DNA of 64,000 nucleotides from Eunapius fragilis (GCA_963681505.1 OY811974.1:7370167-7434166), one strand, 5' to 3'; counted from the first letter of the stretch, positions 34,256 to 46,299 are shown. Notes: a model not told the origin generated them from the sequence alone. A program made the numbers and translations.

Positions 34256-37200
34256 TGATGCCCGCCGCCATGTTTGACACCTAAACTAGGGCCCTTTTGA
34301 AGTATACGTTTTGGAGAAGCAACGAGGGGCCGTCCCGATGGTTAACTGGTCCCCATTCATCAGCCAAATCCGGGACGAACGAAGTGAGTCCCAGCACTGT
34401 TTCAGGGTCTGTTTCACATGTCGTAACCAGAGAAACAACATTTATAAAACATTAAAATAAGTCAGCCAAGGGAAGGTGCCAAGACACAATCCAATCCGGG
34501 ACACAATCCGGGACGAACGAAGTGAGTCCCATGAGCTTCCAGGAAACGTTTGAGGCCTATGCTAGGAGTTTACAGAGGATAAAACCCGACGGCACATACA
34601 GCGAGGCCCTCTACGATGCTTTGCAGGCTCTCGAGTTTTCCCATCTGTATTTCCCGGCAAGACAAAAAGGCGATGGCCGAGACGAAGTCGAGGCCAATAT
34701 CAAGAAGATCCGTAAGAAATATGACGACGACAGAGACGAGGCAAACAAACCTTCAGTCTCGGCCGAGCAGCAGCTCATCGCTGTTAGCCAATCCGGGACG
34801 AACGAAGTGAGTCCCAGTGAGGCTATCAAATATGTCAACCTGATCCGGGATGAACGAAGTGAGTCCCATCAGGGCGTCGACAGCTCCGATATACTTCCGG
34901 ATGCACTCGCTGAACTCGAGCAACCAAGTTCTGCAAAGGCTAATCAGCCGAATGGCTCTTCTCAGCTCCCTAAGCCTTTCATCCCGACCAGCAAACCAGT
35001 CGGGGGCTGGGTGAGGCTCTTAGCGGGGCTGAGGGCCTGACATGGAGTTGATCCGTATCCCATAACATTTACAAGTCTCCAGTATAAAGCTTTCTCGGAA
35101 GCATTCTGTAACCCAAATCCGAGACAAACGAAGTGAGTCTCAGCGAGTCCCAGTCCCATGTCTACACCAGCACCAGGAGCATCAGCACCAACTGCCGACA
35201 CGGCATCTGACGATGCTGTGTACGAGCTGATAGGCCAAGCACAAGTTGGCACTGGCGATAGGCTCCCGACCATCGTCAAGAACATTTGTGCACCTGAGGC
35301 AGCTGTTGGCCAGTACCGGGCCGATATCTGGGACTCTGACCATCGGCTAAGGAGGATAAGTGGAGCGCTGATCGATCTCTATGCTCTGCCCGTTTCAATC
35401 GAGAACAAGTATCTCGATGCCTGCAAGGACGATGCCGACTTCCCCAATTTTGGTGAGTATTACAGCCTCCAGGGCAAGAAGCCATCCACTGAAGAAATGA
35501 TTGAGGAGATAGGGCGATACCTGAAAGGCCGTGAGTGGCTACGTCATCTCACACGGCCGAACAAACTTTTCATCACGAAGGGATACAAGCCCTCAAGGTA
35601 TGGGACATGCTCGTGGAGGCGAAGCTGTACGAACTCTTTCAGGACGGCACCGGCATGAAAAGGGTCTCAAAGAAGCTGGACAGAGTTGGGGAGGATGGCA
35701 GTGAGACGTTCAGCATTTTGAGCTCTTTCTCACTGGCTCCCCGAAAGCCCCGAACGACATGAGCGGCCCGGCCCTGCGGTCCATGATTTCGGGCTCCGGA
35801 CAGAAAGTATTTTTGAGACTATGGATGGACCCAGCGGACAAAGCGTACCGTTGTGAACCAGAACCATGGCGAACGGAGTGAGCCATAGAACCATGGCGGA
35901 CGGAGTGAGCCGGCGAAAGCTACAAGTCACGAAATATATTGATAAGGACGGCATACACCAGACATACACCGGATACTACAGGTACGTCAAAGTCTTTGGC
36001 CTGACCAACCTTGTCGTCCACAGGATTTTTATGGAGCTCTGCGATGCGCTCCCGGACTTCCGGGAGACATATCTGATCGGGCCCCGTCGATCAAGGATCT
36101 TTGCCCGAACCCAAACAGTGAACTCGAGGTCATTGTGTCAGAGCCCCTGGGGCGCTAGACGCTCAGTCAGTTCAAACCGTACACGCCCAATCAGCCGTCA
36201 CAGGCCGTGCCCGATTGGTACATCAAGGAGCGTGGCATGGGCGATAACATTGGGGGCTACGCTCCGGATCTGGTGGTCCATAAACCCATCAAACGAGTTC
36301 GTACTCGTTTCAGTCAGATGCTTCACGAGGCCCTTCTCGGCCCCAAAGAGCCCGAAGAAATAGTTGTATCCGAGTCTGAGTCAGAGTCAGAATCTGGCTC
36401 AGGACACGGCCCTGGCTCCAGCTCAAAGCATGGCTCAAGGCGTGGCTCAATTGTGTCGCAAGCCAAATCTGTGATACATGCCATTGACGCAAAGCCTGTG
36501 GAGCAGATCACCGGGGAGGATCTTGATTAATACCTTGAGGCACTTGAAATAGCCAGAGATGAGCCCCGAGTCGCACGGACAGAAACTTTTGGCCTCTCGG
36601 AACCCGCTCTTTCAGGGCCGCCTCCAGATGATGGGCAGAGCGATTCTGGCAGAGTCACGGAGGCCACGACGCTCAGAGCAGAGGGAAAAGACAGCGATTC
36701 TGAGAGGGAGGCTCCAACTCCTGATAATTTACCCGGGCTGGAGAACCCGTCAAGATTGGAAGAAGAGATCGGGGCTGCATCGGCCCTGCAGTTCACGAAT
36801 CCAGTCGAAGAGTTCTCCCTGAAAAATATGACAATTTCTGATGTGCTGGTGCAAGTCGAGGCGATGAGGCGTGCCACGATTCCTCAGCTCAAAACAATGT
36901 ACTTCTATATGATGGGGGAGGAACACAAAAAGTGCTCATGCCATTATCTACCAGTGCACAAAGTACGCCTACATCAAGTGGGCCACCAAGAAGATCGGCG
37001 TCGAACAGGAGTCGCTTAAAGCCGTGGTGAGCAAATTCATGTATCACCTGCAAGGCAGCCGGGGCAAAAATCGGGACCGGCCGAAGAAAGCCTGAGGCTC
37101 AGCCGCCAACCAAATCCGGGATGAACGAAGTGAGTCCCATGTGGAGGGAAAATATTACCGTCCATTCGGTCTGTTGGCCGAGAGCTCTTTCGTCGGGCCG

Positions 37201-39120
37201 GGTCAGTGAATACGTGAGGTGATCGGGATGCTCGGGAGGCTTATCAAGAGCAGAGCGTATTGGCTCCTCTCCACTGTGATCAGCCCTCCGAAGTTTGCTG
37301 TTCTCATGATCGGTAGACTCACATATTTTGTCCTGGCTCTCAGGGTGCCGCTTGCTGCTGATGGAGCCGGCATCGGCACGCAAACGGGAGGTGGTTGGTT
37401 GGGGCGATCTCCACCGAACGAGAAATCGATGTTAAAATAGTTGTCGTAGAGCACCGCCAGCCTTGACCCCGTGAAACTATACGCTGCGACAGCAGAATTT
37501 ATCCTTTTGAAGCCCAGCTGGGCATGTACCGAGTTGTCCATATTCAGGAGCAGCTTGAACGGGGCCGCAACTCCGGCCCGCGTGGCGCTGATGGTATAGT
37601 GTGAGCTGGTTGAATCAAGGATGGCCGTAAAGGTAAGGCCGTCCCCTTTTATCGTGGCCGCCGTCAGGAGCACGGCAATGGCATTGCCGATGTCTCCGGT
37701 CCCGCCGAGCCCGTAGGAGCCGTCAGGCTCAGTGACATTTGCAATTATCTGGCCGTCATCCACGGCGATTCGGTTGCCATAGCTGCCGGACACATTGTAG
37801 GGTGTGAAGAGCCCGTTGTAAGATTCAAAGACCAACATCACGCCGCCCCTTAATCTTTAGAACATTTCAGGTGCCAGCAATATGGTCCCGCTGTCTGGGC
37901 TGCTGCCACTGTTTGAGACTGGCCGTGCGGTTTGTGCTGTCAACCAAAAGTAAAGTCTGAGACATTTTGTAACTCCGTATATACTGCTTTCTATAAACTT
38001 TGACTTGCCAAACAAGTCGTGAGTCTCAAGTGAGTCCCGATGGCCTCTAGAATCACCAAAGTTGATACGCCGACACGATGGGTCGCTGCCACAGGAATGA
38101 AGGACAAACCGGTATCCGTTATGTTGAGCCAGGCGGTCGGCCCCAGCACACAGCAGCAGTACACTTACAATTCTTTCATACCGTCGAACACCCCGCTACT
38201 TTCCTTACTCAGACTCAGGCCGTGTTCGTTAACATAATTGGCGATGCGATGGGCCTGATCAATCGAATGTGGGTCAAGCTTGTCGCGTCACAGTCACCGG
38301 GGTGCTAGTCACTCTCCTGCCTCCCGTAATGTGGCTGGACATGATTAACAGCTACAAGGATTCGGCCATGGGCCCTGGCAAAGTGACGAGTTTGGTCAAC
38401 TCCCTTCTCAGCCTGGCAAATTATTTCCCGTCTCAGTTCACCTCGCTAGCAGACGGCATGCAGCTCAACGCCCAGGACGCCTGATCGACGGAGCCCTTCC
38501 CAGTCGGATCAACAACAGTTTATATCCCACTCGAAAACTCCACCATGCGCGTCGATGGCTTTCTCGGATTGTATCCACCCAACATTAAGCTCGAGTTTGT
38601 CAGCCCACAGGGAGGCTGTGTGGAGTCGGGGTTGCCCGCCAACGTCTCGCTGACGAGCCTAACCGTTATACTCGAGGAAGTGGTTCTGAATCCACTCATG
38701 CTGGCTAACCTTGGTCGTGTCTACAAGGGCAGCATATCACATACTTTTCATCGGCCCAGGTGTATTGGCTCAGTTTGATGGGGATGATAGCTGGCCTTCC
38801 GGTTTTGAGATAGGTGAAGATGGAGATGCTGAGCTTTGGATCTCGAACTCGTGCAAGTCCTCAACGTCGAAAGGCATCCGGAACGGTGTGCTGTCGCTTT
38901 TTGTCATGACTAGCTGATCCAGGTACTTTCCATAAGTGCACGGGTTTTCAAGTCCGAGTTCTTGCCATTTCTTCAGGGCATTTCGGGGGGACTCACTTCG
39001 TTCGTTCCGATAGTGGAGGCCTGCCACCACAGTATAGGTGAAGCACCGCTCGTCAGTGTTTCTAACATTGAGCACGGATGCCATGATGATTCTTTCGGGA
39101 GTTGGGATGTACATTCCACT
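33980..39120. mobile_element. fossil of a capsid-bearing, Polinton/adintovirus-like element
   Basis: About 5.1 kb of noticeably GC-richer sequence, with long ORFs on both strands and no introns, unlike the surroundings. Parts: 34522-35040 and 35158-35658 (plus, unknown), 36207-36530 (plus, acidic Ser/Glu-rich tail), 37203-37841 (minus, beta-rich protein resembling virion minor proteins), 38040-38780 (plus, possibly structural) and 38770-39114 (minus), whose N-terminus resembles the conserved start of Polinton-type protein-primed DNA polymerase ORFs (VLNVRN-x(4)-CFTY...). Family assignment is tentative. It is broken in several places and incomplete: no integrase, ATPase or terminal repeats are seen. 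Long surviving ORFs suggest moderate age. A recurring hairpin motif is described in the findings. Confidence 0.5.
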
Positions 39121-39146
39121 GATATCTGAGTCGCATGTGGCCCCTT

Positions 39147-39368
39147 TCAGGTCAAGCCAATCAACACAGAAGTTAGTAAATCTCCAAACTCTTCGGAGAT
39201 ATCATTGACTGTACCATACCACACTTTTTTATCGTACATACATGCTACATAGTTGCCTTTGACTACATCAGAGATGTCAATTTGCAACGCCTCCACAATG
39301 CTGACTACTCTGGCCCTTGGTCCTGAGGAAACTTCATGCACTGCCAAAGTACTTTTAGAATATGCTAT
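39147..39368 (-). other. short open frame, unknown
   Basis: The frame at 39147-39347 encodes 66 residues including VVKGNYVACMYDKKVWYGTV, similar in style to the C-terminal part of transposon-associated proteins; not identified. Confidence 0.3.
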
Positions 39369-39640
39369 GCAGGGGCGGATCCAGGATTTCAGATTGGGGG
39401 GGGGGGGAGGTGCGTGAGGGGTACCCCTCCTGCCCAGCTCGCTTTTTTATTATATCATGCACATAATACTACATATAATCATGATACTGCTTTGCCGTTT
39501 ATTTGCTGGCACAGCTGCAGTTGTATTAAGAATTACAGCCATCTTTACTTTGCAATAATTTTTTTTGTTACCAATAATATTTAAATTATTCATTGCGGGT
39601 TTGGAAGGGGGCCCCCACCCTGGATATGTCACTGCTATGA
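39369..39640. mobile_element. possible MITE with G-rich end
   Basis: Left end CAGGGGCGGATCCAGGATTT followed by G12; the right side has CCACCCTGGATATGTCACTG, an imperfect inverted match. CAGGGGCGGATCC-type ends with adjoining poly-G recur at 54800-55098. Confidence 0.5.
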
Positions 39641-40520
39641 GATTAAGATACCAAAGCATAATTTTTTTCGAAATGAACAAAATAAATTTCTTGGCAACTC
39701 CATAAGAGAGCTTCTTGTGCCTCATTGTAACCAAACCCAAGAATGATCGCATCTGATTTAGATCCTTTGGTGTACAGGCGTCAAGGATAGCCTTCAACTT
39801 TTCTAGAGTTGTATGTAATCCTTCTGAATCAACATCATGGCTGAGATAATTCAACAGACTTTGCCATAAAAACACGCTTGCTTTTCTGTAAGTCGTGCAT
39901 AACTGAACAACCCAATGTGTGTGTTTAAGACCACCAATTCACACGACTCTTATTCCAAAGCAAGCTGCTGGTATGCTTGAAACATATCGATTTTTAAAAC
40001 CTTTTGTCCTCCTGCTGGGGTGGCAAACAAGTCATTTTGGCTTTGGCAAAGGATAACAGTCAACCTCCAAATGCTGGTTAGTAGTCATCTTGTATTCACT
40101 ACACAATTGAAGTCTACCATCCTTCTTTGGGACCACTATAGTTGGAGCAGCCCAAGAACTGTGAATTATCCTTCGCAAAATTCCTTGCTCTTCAAGACGA
40201 TGAAGTTCCTGCTCCACTGCCTCCTTCAGAGCAAAGGGTATAGGTCAAGGTCTGATAAACTTTAGTACTGCTCCTGCCTTCACTACCAACTTGGCTTTAA
40301 CGCCTTTCATTATACCTAGCTCAGCCTTGAAAGCTTTAGCATACTTGTGCATCAACGTTTTGACCATTTGGTCACCCTGTGAAGGCCTGATCCAATGAGA
40401 CATAGCAGACCAATCAAGCTTAATCTGCTGAAGCCAATCCCTCCTATCAAACTTGGTTTGTCCTCTTTCACGACTCAGTATAATCATACATTGACTTATA
40501 GCGCAAGCCAGTGCCAATGG
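39640..40520 (-). mobile_element. Ty3/gypsy LTR-retroelement fossil, pol fragment
   Basis: Minus-strand pieces of protease-RT linker and reverse transcriptase (GILRRIIHSSWAAPTIVVPK..., and LEKLKAILDACTPKDLNQMR from the RT/RNase H connection). No LTRs are seen. It is broken and truncated, with several breaks. The same region occurs again at 45600-46000. Confidence 0.8.
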
Positions 40521-41170
40521 CGCTCAAATTGAACAATGTTGATTGGAAGTTGCATGAATGCCACAATAATGTGTTATATATCCATATGGCCCTTGTCAGT
40601 TCCAAGCACAAATTTACTGATTGTTCGAAATAAACAATTCTCATCTCTTACTTTATGCTTACAGAGAGGATATATTGCTGCCAGTGTAGTATGAATCATC
40701 TTCTCTTCACTAGTCTTAACTACTTTACCTAAAATATGTGACAAATGGTTAGTTACTGCTACCATCCATGCATGTGTTGGTGATACACGACAAGGATTAT
40801 GAAGATGGTCTTCTGCTGTTATTTCTTCATTGTACTAAAAGTCTATCACCTTCGGAAGTACTAAAATGTAATGGACAGGAGATATTATGTGATGGAATAT
40901 TGGGACATTAATTTTTTCCAAATCTGCGACATTATTCACATGAACTGTCATCATCTTTCTCCGCATTCTCACTACAATTATTGCCTTTATCCACATACAT
41001 GTATGTATGACACACCTGTCTTTTCTTTGGTCTTTTTCATATGTCCATGGCTGTGTATTTTGTTTACACTCTGCAGTTTTAATGTATTCTGTTTTTTTTT
41101 TTAGCCTAACACTATTCTCTTTCATCAGGAAGCATGACATGCCACAAAATATAGGCAAATTTAGCTGTAT
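40080..41170. repeat. duplicated segment (partner 45600-46620)
   Basis: About 1 kb carrying the Ty3 fragment, OTU fragment and 3' flank (TATGTGATGGAATATTGGGA... and GGAAGCATGACATGCCACAA) occurs again 5.5 kb downstream in the same orientation, with small indels. Confidence 0.85.
40574..40765 (-). pseudogene. OTU-like protease fragment, copy 1
   Basis: Contains HKVRDENCLFRTISKFVLGT, matching the OTU cysteine-protease box D-G-N-C-L-F-R with Gly replaced by Glu. It lies directly upstream, in the same orientation, of the Ty3 pol fragment. The His block is not visible, so it is a fragment. Confidence 0.55.
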
Positions 41171-42010
41171 ATATAATTCTAAGTACTAGTGGTAACTTCT
41201 ATCACTATTGATTCGCCGAGTCAACTTGGCATGAATAACACCAAGGTTAGTAGACATCTCATAATGCATGCATTTAAAATTACTACATTTATGTCTAAAT
41301 CTATTTAAAGTGTTAAAACATGATTCAGTTGCATTTGTCCTCACTTGTCCCAGAATGGAATGTATTATTGACGTAGACTTTGCAGCTAGCTACCTATATC
41401 TGTTCCACACGATCTATTTCATACATCAATTTATGGTAGGAACAACTTAGGTAACAATGGCTATTATATAGTTTAGTAGCACATTTAAAATTCTTTTGTT
41501 CCACCGCTTTTTCCACAGCTGCACGCAGCTTGTTCATGGAAAGTACTGTGTGTATGATCATTTTGGAATGATAACTTGCCAAAATAATGATGCCTGCAAT
41601 TTTCTTTTTTCACTTCCATCATTGTACAGACACTATGTTAAGTTTAAATTCTGCCTGGTGTACGAAACCATCAGACAAACACCCACAGTTCTTTTTAAGC
41701 TTTGATTAGCAGTGGCGTTGTACTGTACTGATTTTAGGATAATTCTTATTATGTTCTTCTATAAATTTATCTGAGCATTAATTAACAAAAGTGTTTTGCT
41801 GATGTTTCAGGGCCCAGCACACATTACTGATGTCTTTAATTCATCGGGGAAATGCTCTTGAAGAGGTACAATACTAGACGAGTCAAAGTCCTGTATAGTA
41901 TTGTATTTCAACTGCTCTGCCCAACTCTGCTCTTGAGATGGCCACACGCTGGTATATGCCCTTACACTGAGATTGTAAGTTAATCTGAGCTACCAGGTCA
42001 TCTATTGCAC
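41171..42010. other. no gene recognised
   Basis: AT-rich; ORFs at 41268-41450, 41394-41582 and 41496-41705 have no recognisable domain. AAGTACTAGTGGTAACT near 41183 recurs near 59404. Confidence 0.35.
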
Positions 42011-42014
42011 ATAC

Positions 42015-42540
42015 AGTATCGGCCAAAATAAACATCACAGTTCGTCTTCATACTACGATTGTTGCACTATGCAGTACGATCAAATAAAACTATTCAAAAA
42101 CTATTCCTAAGACGTAGCCAACCATCAGCACCTTCATGTGTTAATAGTGTAACAATTTAGCGGAACGTCATCGTGCTTGTGCACGCAACTTCGTTTTAAT
42201 AAGAACGCTAGCAGAGCTATGGTTTAGGACGCTTCAAAAGTCTCGAGAACGCAACATTGTGCTGTAGTTTCATCGTCAGCACGCATTTGTTCTTCGACAT
42301 TACATACAATCGATTGGTCGAAAACAAGGTTCCGGTCGATTATCCAAAGTGACAGCTGAAATCGAAGCACTTGTGATGGCCGATTATCCAAAGTGATCGC
42401 TGAAATCGAAGCGCTTGTGACGGTCGATGATCCTAAGTGACCGCTGAAATCGAAGCACTTGTGACAAGTGCTTCGATTTCAGCAGTCATTTTGGATAATC
42501 GACCGGAACCTTGTTTTCGACCAATCGATTGTGTTTCCTC
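42015..42540 (+). pseudogene. Tc1-like remnant with palindromic junction
   Basis: Starts with a Tc1-type end (TACAGTATCGGCCAAAATAA). 42290-42425 encodes, in broken frame, a paired-like HTH stretch (GRLSKVTAEIEALV) like the Tc1 transposase at 51734. A 43-bp piece (GGTCGATTATCCAAAGTGAC...) is repeated three times in tandem, and the whole is followed by an inverted copy (42464-42535), forming a palindrome. Confidence 0.65.
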
Positions 42541-43289
42541 ATACCGGTACCTTTTTAGAAAGAGATACACGTTTTCCCGCATACAAGATAGTTTCTCCTC
42601 CCTTCAGCATTTTGCTAATTGTCAGCGTCTTGTATACTTTGCGGGCAAGAAATATAAGCCGAAGCTTCAAATTGTCACTGTAAACCATGAATAAACCATG
42701 CGTACTGTATGACAGATCATTTACGTAGCCTTTTACAGCACTGCTGGATAGCCTCAAGACATCTACTCCATATAGTCTCAAAATCTTCAGGAGCCCACCA
42801 ATACTGCGGGAATTGCTGGAGCATGATCCGTTTCAGTTGTTGCAGTTCAGCACTTGGGAGTGCAGGTAATGTGGATGTGCCCAGAGGTGTGCATTGCTTC
42901 AAAACATCCTCTCCAAAAATACACTCCTTGGCCAACTTATGTACCTGCTTTGCCTTCACCCTTCAGCTTAGTGCTTTGTGCCAAGACTACTTCTACACTG
43001 CTCAACATTTCCCTCCTGATTTCAGATGATGGTAGCTCTTTCTTATTAGCAGTAGTACCTTCCGGGATTGGTAGTGATTGGGGAACCTGGACAATGGGTG
43101 CACTGGTAGTAGCACATGTATCAGGACCCAGAAGTTGACGAGGAAGCAATGGAAACAATGGAACATTGGAGGAACGTGTCCACACTTCAGTTTCGTATTA
43201 TGACACAAAGGGTTGGGTTTGAATTCCAGGTACCTATGATAGAGTTGAGAAGGCTTACAAGAGGCAATAATCATACAAGTAAAACAAAC

Positions 43290-43870
43290 CTGTGTTCGGT
43301 CGCACACGGGTGAAAAGGAGGGTAGGATTGGCATTCCATTCACATATGCCTGTGATGGAAACATTTGAAGGGAGCCTTGTACCGTTGGAAAACTGGGTGC
43401 CTGTCATAGGCGAGACCAGGCTTACAAATGGCAATAATTTTACAAGTAAAACAAACCTGTGTTCGGTCGCACACTGGTGAAAAGGAGCATAGGATTGGCA
43501 TTCCATTCACAGATGCCTGTGATGGAAACGTTTGAAAGGATCCTTGTTGTACGGTTGGAAAACTGGGTGCCTGTCATAGGCGAGACCAGGCTTACAAATG
43601 GCAATAATTATACAAGTAAAACAAACCTGTGTTCGATCACACACTGGTGAAAAGGAGGGTAGGATTGGCATTCCATTCACAGATGCCTGTGATGGAAACG
43701 TTTGAAAGGATCCTTGTTGTACGGTTGGAAAACTGGGTGCCTGTCATAGGCGAGACCAGGCTTACAAATGGCAATAATTATACAAGTAAAACAAACCTGT
43801 TGTGTTCGGTCACACACTGGTGAAAAGGAGGGTAGGATTGGCATTCCATTCACAGATGCCTGTGATGGAA
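43290..43870 (-). repeat. tandem array of four ~170-bp units with splice-like ends in BEN-A
   Basis: Four copies, each with acceptor CCATCACAG followed by GCATCTGTGAATGGAATGCC and ending in CCGAACACAG|GTTTG. The enclosed segment is either a 42-nt phase-1 exon (donor ACCA|GTGTGT) or a 60-nt exon in another phase. Confidence 0.7.
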
Positions 43871-44315
43871 GTTTGAAGGGACGTTGGTTGTGTCCGAACA
43901 CTTGGTAACTGATTAATGAGAAGATCAAACATATGATGCAGTAAATGTAAGAACAATTCATCCATTTCCTGTGACTGGTCATGCACTGTTGTGGGATAGG
44001 TTATCAACGACTGGGATGGCACACGTATACCGAGCATCGTCTCCACATGCTTTAAGCGAATTCAAGGTCCTGAACGATTGACAGCATCACTACGGTATCC
44101 AACCCTGTACAAGTACAGTGCATGACTCATTAATTGGACAGGTACATTAGCAATTGCAGTACCTGGGATTGATACATTGGAATCATCTGTGGAGCTGTCA
44201 CCATACATGTACATGCCGTCACCATCTTCCTTTCCCTCCATTCCAACTTCTGGACAATGGTCATGGTCACCGTACATGTACATGTATGTACACACATTCA
44301 CCAACAGACGCTTAC

Positions 44316-44662
44316 CAATGCCTGTGTCCTGGGGGACTACATCAGTCTGATTTCCACACCTGTGTACAAAGAAAGTTGTGTAGTTACAGTACACACATTC
44401 ACCCACACACACTAACCACCAACTGCCTCCTGGGGGACTTCATCAGTCTGATTGTCCACACCTGTGTACAAAGTCAGTTGTGTAGTTACAGTACACACAT
44501 TCACCCACACGCACTAACCAATGACTGCCTCCTGGGGGACTTCATCAGCCTGATTGTCCACACCTGTGTACAAAGGCATTTGTGTAGTTACAGTACACAC
44601 ATTCACCCACACGCACTAACCAACGACTGCTCTCTGGAGGACTTCATTGGCAATTCTAGAAC
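44316..44662 (-). repeat. tandem array of four mini-exon units in BEN-A
   Basis: Units of about 120-145 bp. Each has an acceptor (TTTGTACACAG or CTACTGTAG), a mini-exon and a donor (GGTTAGTG or GGTAAGCG). Mini-exons: 44662-44621 (42 nt), 44563-44519 (45 nt), 44461-44417 (45 nt), 44359-44316 (44 nt). In phase 1 they read like VDNQTDEVPQEAV. The last has lost one base. Confidence 0.75.
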
Positions 44663-45599
44663 CTACAGTAGATATAGAAAATTAGTGCTTTGTCATCTAC
44701 TATGGTGTACAGGCATGCATGACTTTTGTATGTACATGTAAATGTGCATGAATTTTCAAAGCAGTCAAGATACATTTTGTACATTGTAAACACAGCCCAC
44801 TTTGTGCAGAGATGCAGATAATTTTACCCTCCTTTGCACTCTTGCGAGGCTTCTTAGCCTTTGCTGAGGTAGCAGGAGCAGGAACTGGCCTCTTCTTGGG
44901 GAGGTTCTGAGGCACTTCATCATCTTTAAAGGGCATGTACTTCCCGTCGATGAAGTCCTTTTCGAGGAGTTTCATCCTCTCCTTAGTTCTTTGTGTTGTG
45001 ACGAATGATATTGTAATATCACATCCAGATTACTCAACCACTTATGTAACTTATATTCATAGTTTATACAATACCCACTTACCTTTGGCTGCTATCTTCC
45101 CTTTAAAATCTGCCCCATTAATCAAACGGTGGCATTCCTTTCCTATAACTTTATCTACACACCGAACATCTTCAAAAATTACGGATACTGAATTTTCTTC
45201 TTCCCAGAAGATTAGGAAGTTGTTTTCTGAGAAGGAACTGTTATAGATTATGTTCACTTTACCAACATACTTACCTATCTGGGAATTCTTGCAAGCCGTT
45301 CTTAGCGAACTCATCTCTTCGTTCAAACTACTAAATGCACGCGCAGAAACCTGCCCGCGAACGGTGAAAACCTGCTCGCGAACGGTGATAACGTTCTGGC
45401 AAACGGCGTTCGCGAACGGCTATCAAAGAACTTATTAATTAGGTGTAAACTAGAGGCGTCCGCGTACACTACAGTTCGTATAGCGTACGGTCTTTTGAAA
45501 TGACCGTGCGATTGCAACGGCATTACAAAAAACGTCAAGTTTATTTTGACCACTACTGTACTTTATGCTTACAGAGAGGTGATACTGCGTCAGTGGTTA

Positions 45600-46000
45600 G
45601 TTATCATCTTGTAGTCACCACACTATTGAACTCTGCTATCCTTCTTTGGGAACACTACAGCCCAAGAACTTTGAATTATCCTTCTCAAAATTCCTTGCTC
45701 TTCAAGACGATGAAGTTCCTGCTCCACTGCCTCCTTCAGAGCAAAGGGTATAGGTCAAGGTCTGATAAACTTTAGTACTGCTCCTGCCTTCACTACCAAC
45801 TTGGCTTTAATGCCTTACATTGTACCTAGCTCAGCCTTGAAAGCGTTAGCATTCTTGTGCATCAATGTTTTGACCATTTGGTCACCCTGTGAAGGCCTGA
45901 TCTAATGACACATAGCAGACCAATCAAGCTTAATCTGTTGAAGCCAATCCCTTCTATCAAACTTGGTTCGTCCTTCACAACTCATTATAATCATACATTG
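45600..46000 (-). mobile_element. Ty3/gypsy fossil, second copy
   Basis: Shorter copy of the pol fragment at 40080-40520, same orientation; broken, several breaks, no LTRs seen. Part of the duplicated segment. Confidence 0.75.
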
Positions 46001-46002
46001 AC

Positions 46003-46299
46003 TTATAGTGCAAGCCAGTGCCAATGACGCTCAAATTGAACAATGTTGATTGGAAGTTGCATGAATGCCACAATAATGTGTTGTATATCCATATGGCCCT
46101 TGTCAGTTCCAAGCACAAATTTACTGATTGTTCGAAATAAACAATTCCCATCTCTTACTTTATGCTTACAGAAAGGAGATGTTGCTGCCAGTGTAGTATG
46201 AATCATCTTCTCTTCACTAGTGTTAACTACTTTACCTAAAATATATGACAAATGGTCTTCTGCTGTTATTTCAGCATCATTATGTATGGTACTTAACAT
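46003..46299 (-). pseudogene. OTU-like protease fragment, copy 2
   Basis: Contains HKVRDGNCLFRTISKFVLGT with the intact D-G-N-C box, preceded by SEEKMIHTTLAATSPFC. The frame runs on into Ty3-derived sequence. About 99 residues, shorter than a full OTU domain (roughly 120-150), and the catalytic His region is absent. Confidence 0.6.

Larger units (their letters stand above)
42717..45314 (-). pseudogene. BEN-A: BEN-domain-like gene, probably decaying paralogue
   Basis: The three-gene family model places exon 1 at 45314-45275 (MSSLRTACKNSQI) and exon 2 at 45226-45083 (ENNFLIFWEEENSVSVIFED...), both phase 1, matching BEN-B and BEN-C. The next coding block (about 44985-44825) encodes RMKLLEKDFIDGKYMPF and a Lys-rich stretch ending in a phase-1 donor, but no AG acceptor joins it in frame: AA stands where AG is expected. 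Tandem mini-exons follow at 44662-44316, then a second repeat array at 43870-43290. The C-terminal BEN-like domain (42959-42717; KLAKECIFGEDVLKQCTPLG to CKRLRK) is out of frame by one base with the open stretch before it (43185-42950). BEN domains are DNA or chromatin-binding modules; the function here is unknown. Two disruptions suggest a pseudogene, though unannotated exons could resolve them. Confidence 0.6.
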
